Shown: positions 63,433 to 64,000 of the stretch, piece by piece
How positions within the stretch are numbered: position 1 is the first letter of the stretch
Layout: every line of letters begins with the position of its first letter
From: Bacillota bacterium
GTDB taxonomy: Bacteria; Bacillota; Clostridia; Acetivibrionales; DSM-1351
Reading direction: 5' to 3'
Length of the DNA: 64,000 bases
Assembly: GCA_023439045.1 (NCBI GenBank)
Contig: JAEXOY010000043.1
Location: 1 to 64,000 of the forward strand
Program-made: the position numbers and the translations under genes
Notes under the pieces: generated by a model
What the model saw: only the letters and a program-made list of their open reading frames with translations
Told to the model about the DNA's origin: nothing
The model's database searches: none

Positions 63433-63591
63433 TCAAGACATGTCCATAATATGCGCTCTGTGAGCTAACCTATCTACAATAGCTCCAGTCAACATAGTAT
63501 CCTTAAATATTTCTTCCCAACGTTCAAATGTAATACTTTCACTTGGTTTGTTGGTCAAAGTTCTTCCCTGTTTGATGTCACCTTTACGCAT
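63433..63591 (-). pseudogene. C-terminal remnant of an IS21-type IstB ATPase
   Basis: A 52-codon frame from ATG 63591 (GGAGG upstream) ends with ITFERWEEIFKDTMLTGAIV and RLAHRAHIMDMS, matching the last residues of IstB, the helper ATPase of IS21 elements. The P-loop and all upstream domains are missing; the first 15 residues do not match IstB. No istA remains. It lies 225 bases from the guaA stop. Confidence 0.7.
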
Positions 63592-63692
63592 ATCTAACCT
63601 ACCTCCATTTTAGATAAACTCATTTTGTTTCCGCCTCTCACTCGCTATTCTTATTTGTGCCATAAAAGACTTCAAAAGGAATTTATCTAAGC

Positions 63693-63736
63693 AAAAAAGA
63701 CCTCGAAACAAGTCTAATTAACTTATCTCAAGGTCT
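63693..63736 (-). terminator. Terminator after guaA
   Basis: AGACCTCGAAACAAGT (63698-63713) pairs with 63721-63736 with a few G-U pairs, followed on the minus strand by six T (63693-63698). It would end the guaA transcript. One arm resembles a sequence at 48502-48539. Confidence 0.75.
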
Positions 63737-63815
63737 CATCTTCACCTATTCTTTTGTTTTGGAAAGCCCATTTTGCCTCTTGGAAGGTTAGTGAGATTGC
63801 CCTGGGACTTTTACC

Positions 63816-64000
63816 TTATTCCCACTCAATAGTCGCTGGTGGCTTTGAGGTTACATCATAAACGATACGGTTTATTCCCTTTACTTCGTTGATAATACGG
63901 CGGGATACCTTGTCCAATACGTCATAAGGTATTCTTGCCCAGTCTGCTGTCATAAAGTCGGTAGTTGTAACAGCTCTTAGTGCAAGAGTGTAATCATAGG
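63816..64000 (-). CDS. guaA: GMP synthase (glutamine-hydrolysing), C-terminal end, partial
   Basis: The gene runs off the right edge of the window; only the last 60 codons are seen. They encode YDYTLALRAVTTTDFMTADW, then IPYDVLDKVSRRIINEV, NRIVYDVTSKPPATIEWE and a TAA stop, the well-conserved dimerisation end of GuaA. The enzyme makes GMP from XMP. The 3' end of guaA is a known integration site for genomic islands. Confidence 0.95.
   Translation of the reverse strand, partial: YDYTLALRAVTTTDFMTADWARIPYDVLDKVSRRIINEVKGINRIVYDVTSKPPATIEWE

Overview
The window looks like the chromosome of a low-GC, anaerobic, endospore-type clostridium (Firmicutes). Supporting signs are AT-rich intergenic DNA, strong AAAGGAGG-type ribosome binding sites, sigma-A promoters, a T-box in front of thrS, a modular [FeFe] hydrogenase, and the clostridial purine gene order. 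A cellulolytic Ruminiclostridium-like organism would fit the hydrogenase type and the sugar-processing genes, but that is inference. No rRNA, tRNA or CRISPR array was seen.

Layout. 0-5 kb: a large secreted subtilisin-like protease whose last codons lie in a hairpin pair resembling an IS200/IS605 right end. 5-9 kb: a GltD-fused [FeFe] hydrogenase with a Rex-like site over its promoter. 9-12 kb: two small housekeeping genes and an intact IS6-like insertion sequence with an 8-bp target duplication, which splits an acetyltransferase gene from its probable promoter. 12-15.6 kb: an operon of two membrane glycosyltransferases with thyA and dfrA. 15.8-18 kb: thrS with its T-box leader. 18-22.7 kb: comEA-like gene, D,D-carboxypeptidase and acyl-CoA synthetase. 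22.7-24.9 kb: a divergent short cis-prenyltransferase next to a CrtI-type desaturase, perhaps an undescribed isoprenoid route. 25-30.5 kb: ABC-F protein, MATE exporter, rsfS, LytR_C protein, yqeK and nadD. 30.8-37.6 kb: the operon purE-F-M-N-H-D. 37.8-48.3 kb: mixed envelope, c-di-GMP and transporter genes.

48.3-63.7 kb appears accessory. It has a MerR-controlled flavin enoate reductase; a sugar locus (binding protein, two permeases, two beta-propeller glycosidase-like proteins and a GH127 enzyme) that has lost all but the tail of its AraC-type regulator; a DUF1989 gene; a SUKH immunity gene bounded by exact 19-bp repeats; and an ABC exporter with an XRE-AbrB regulator. The stretch ends beside the 3' end of guaA (cut by the window edge) with an istB remnant, and related ~40-bp sequences lie at its two borders. 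This suggests an old insertion at guaA. Base composition from about 49.5 to 59.4 kb is visibly richer in G+C than the neighbours.

How the genes work together: the purine operon, guaA, thyA and dfrA cover nucleotide and folate supply; thrS is tuned by uncharged tRNA-Thr; the hydrogenase probably disposes of reductant under NADH control; the sugar locus imports an oligosaccharide and degrades it inside the cell, since none of its enzymes has a signal peptide. Several intergenic regions carry short imperfect tandem repeats of 21-26 bp, a recurrent feature of this genome segment.
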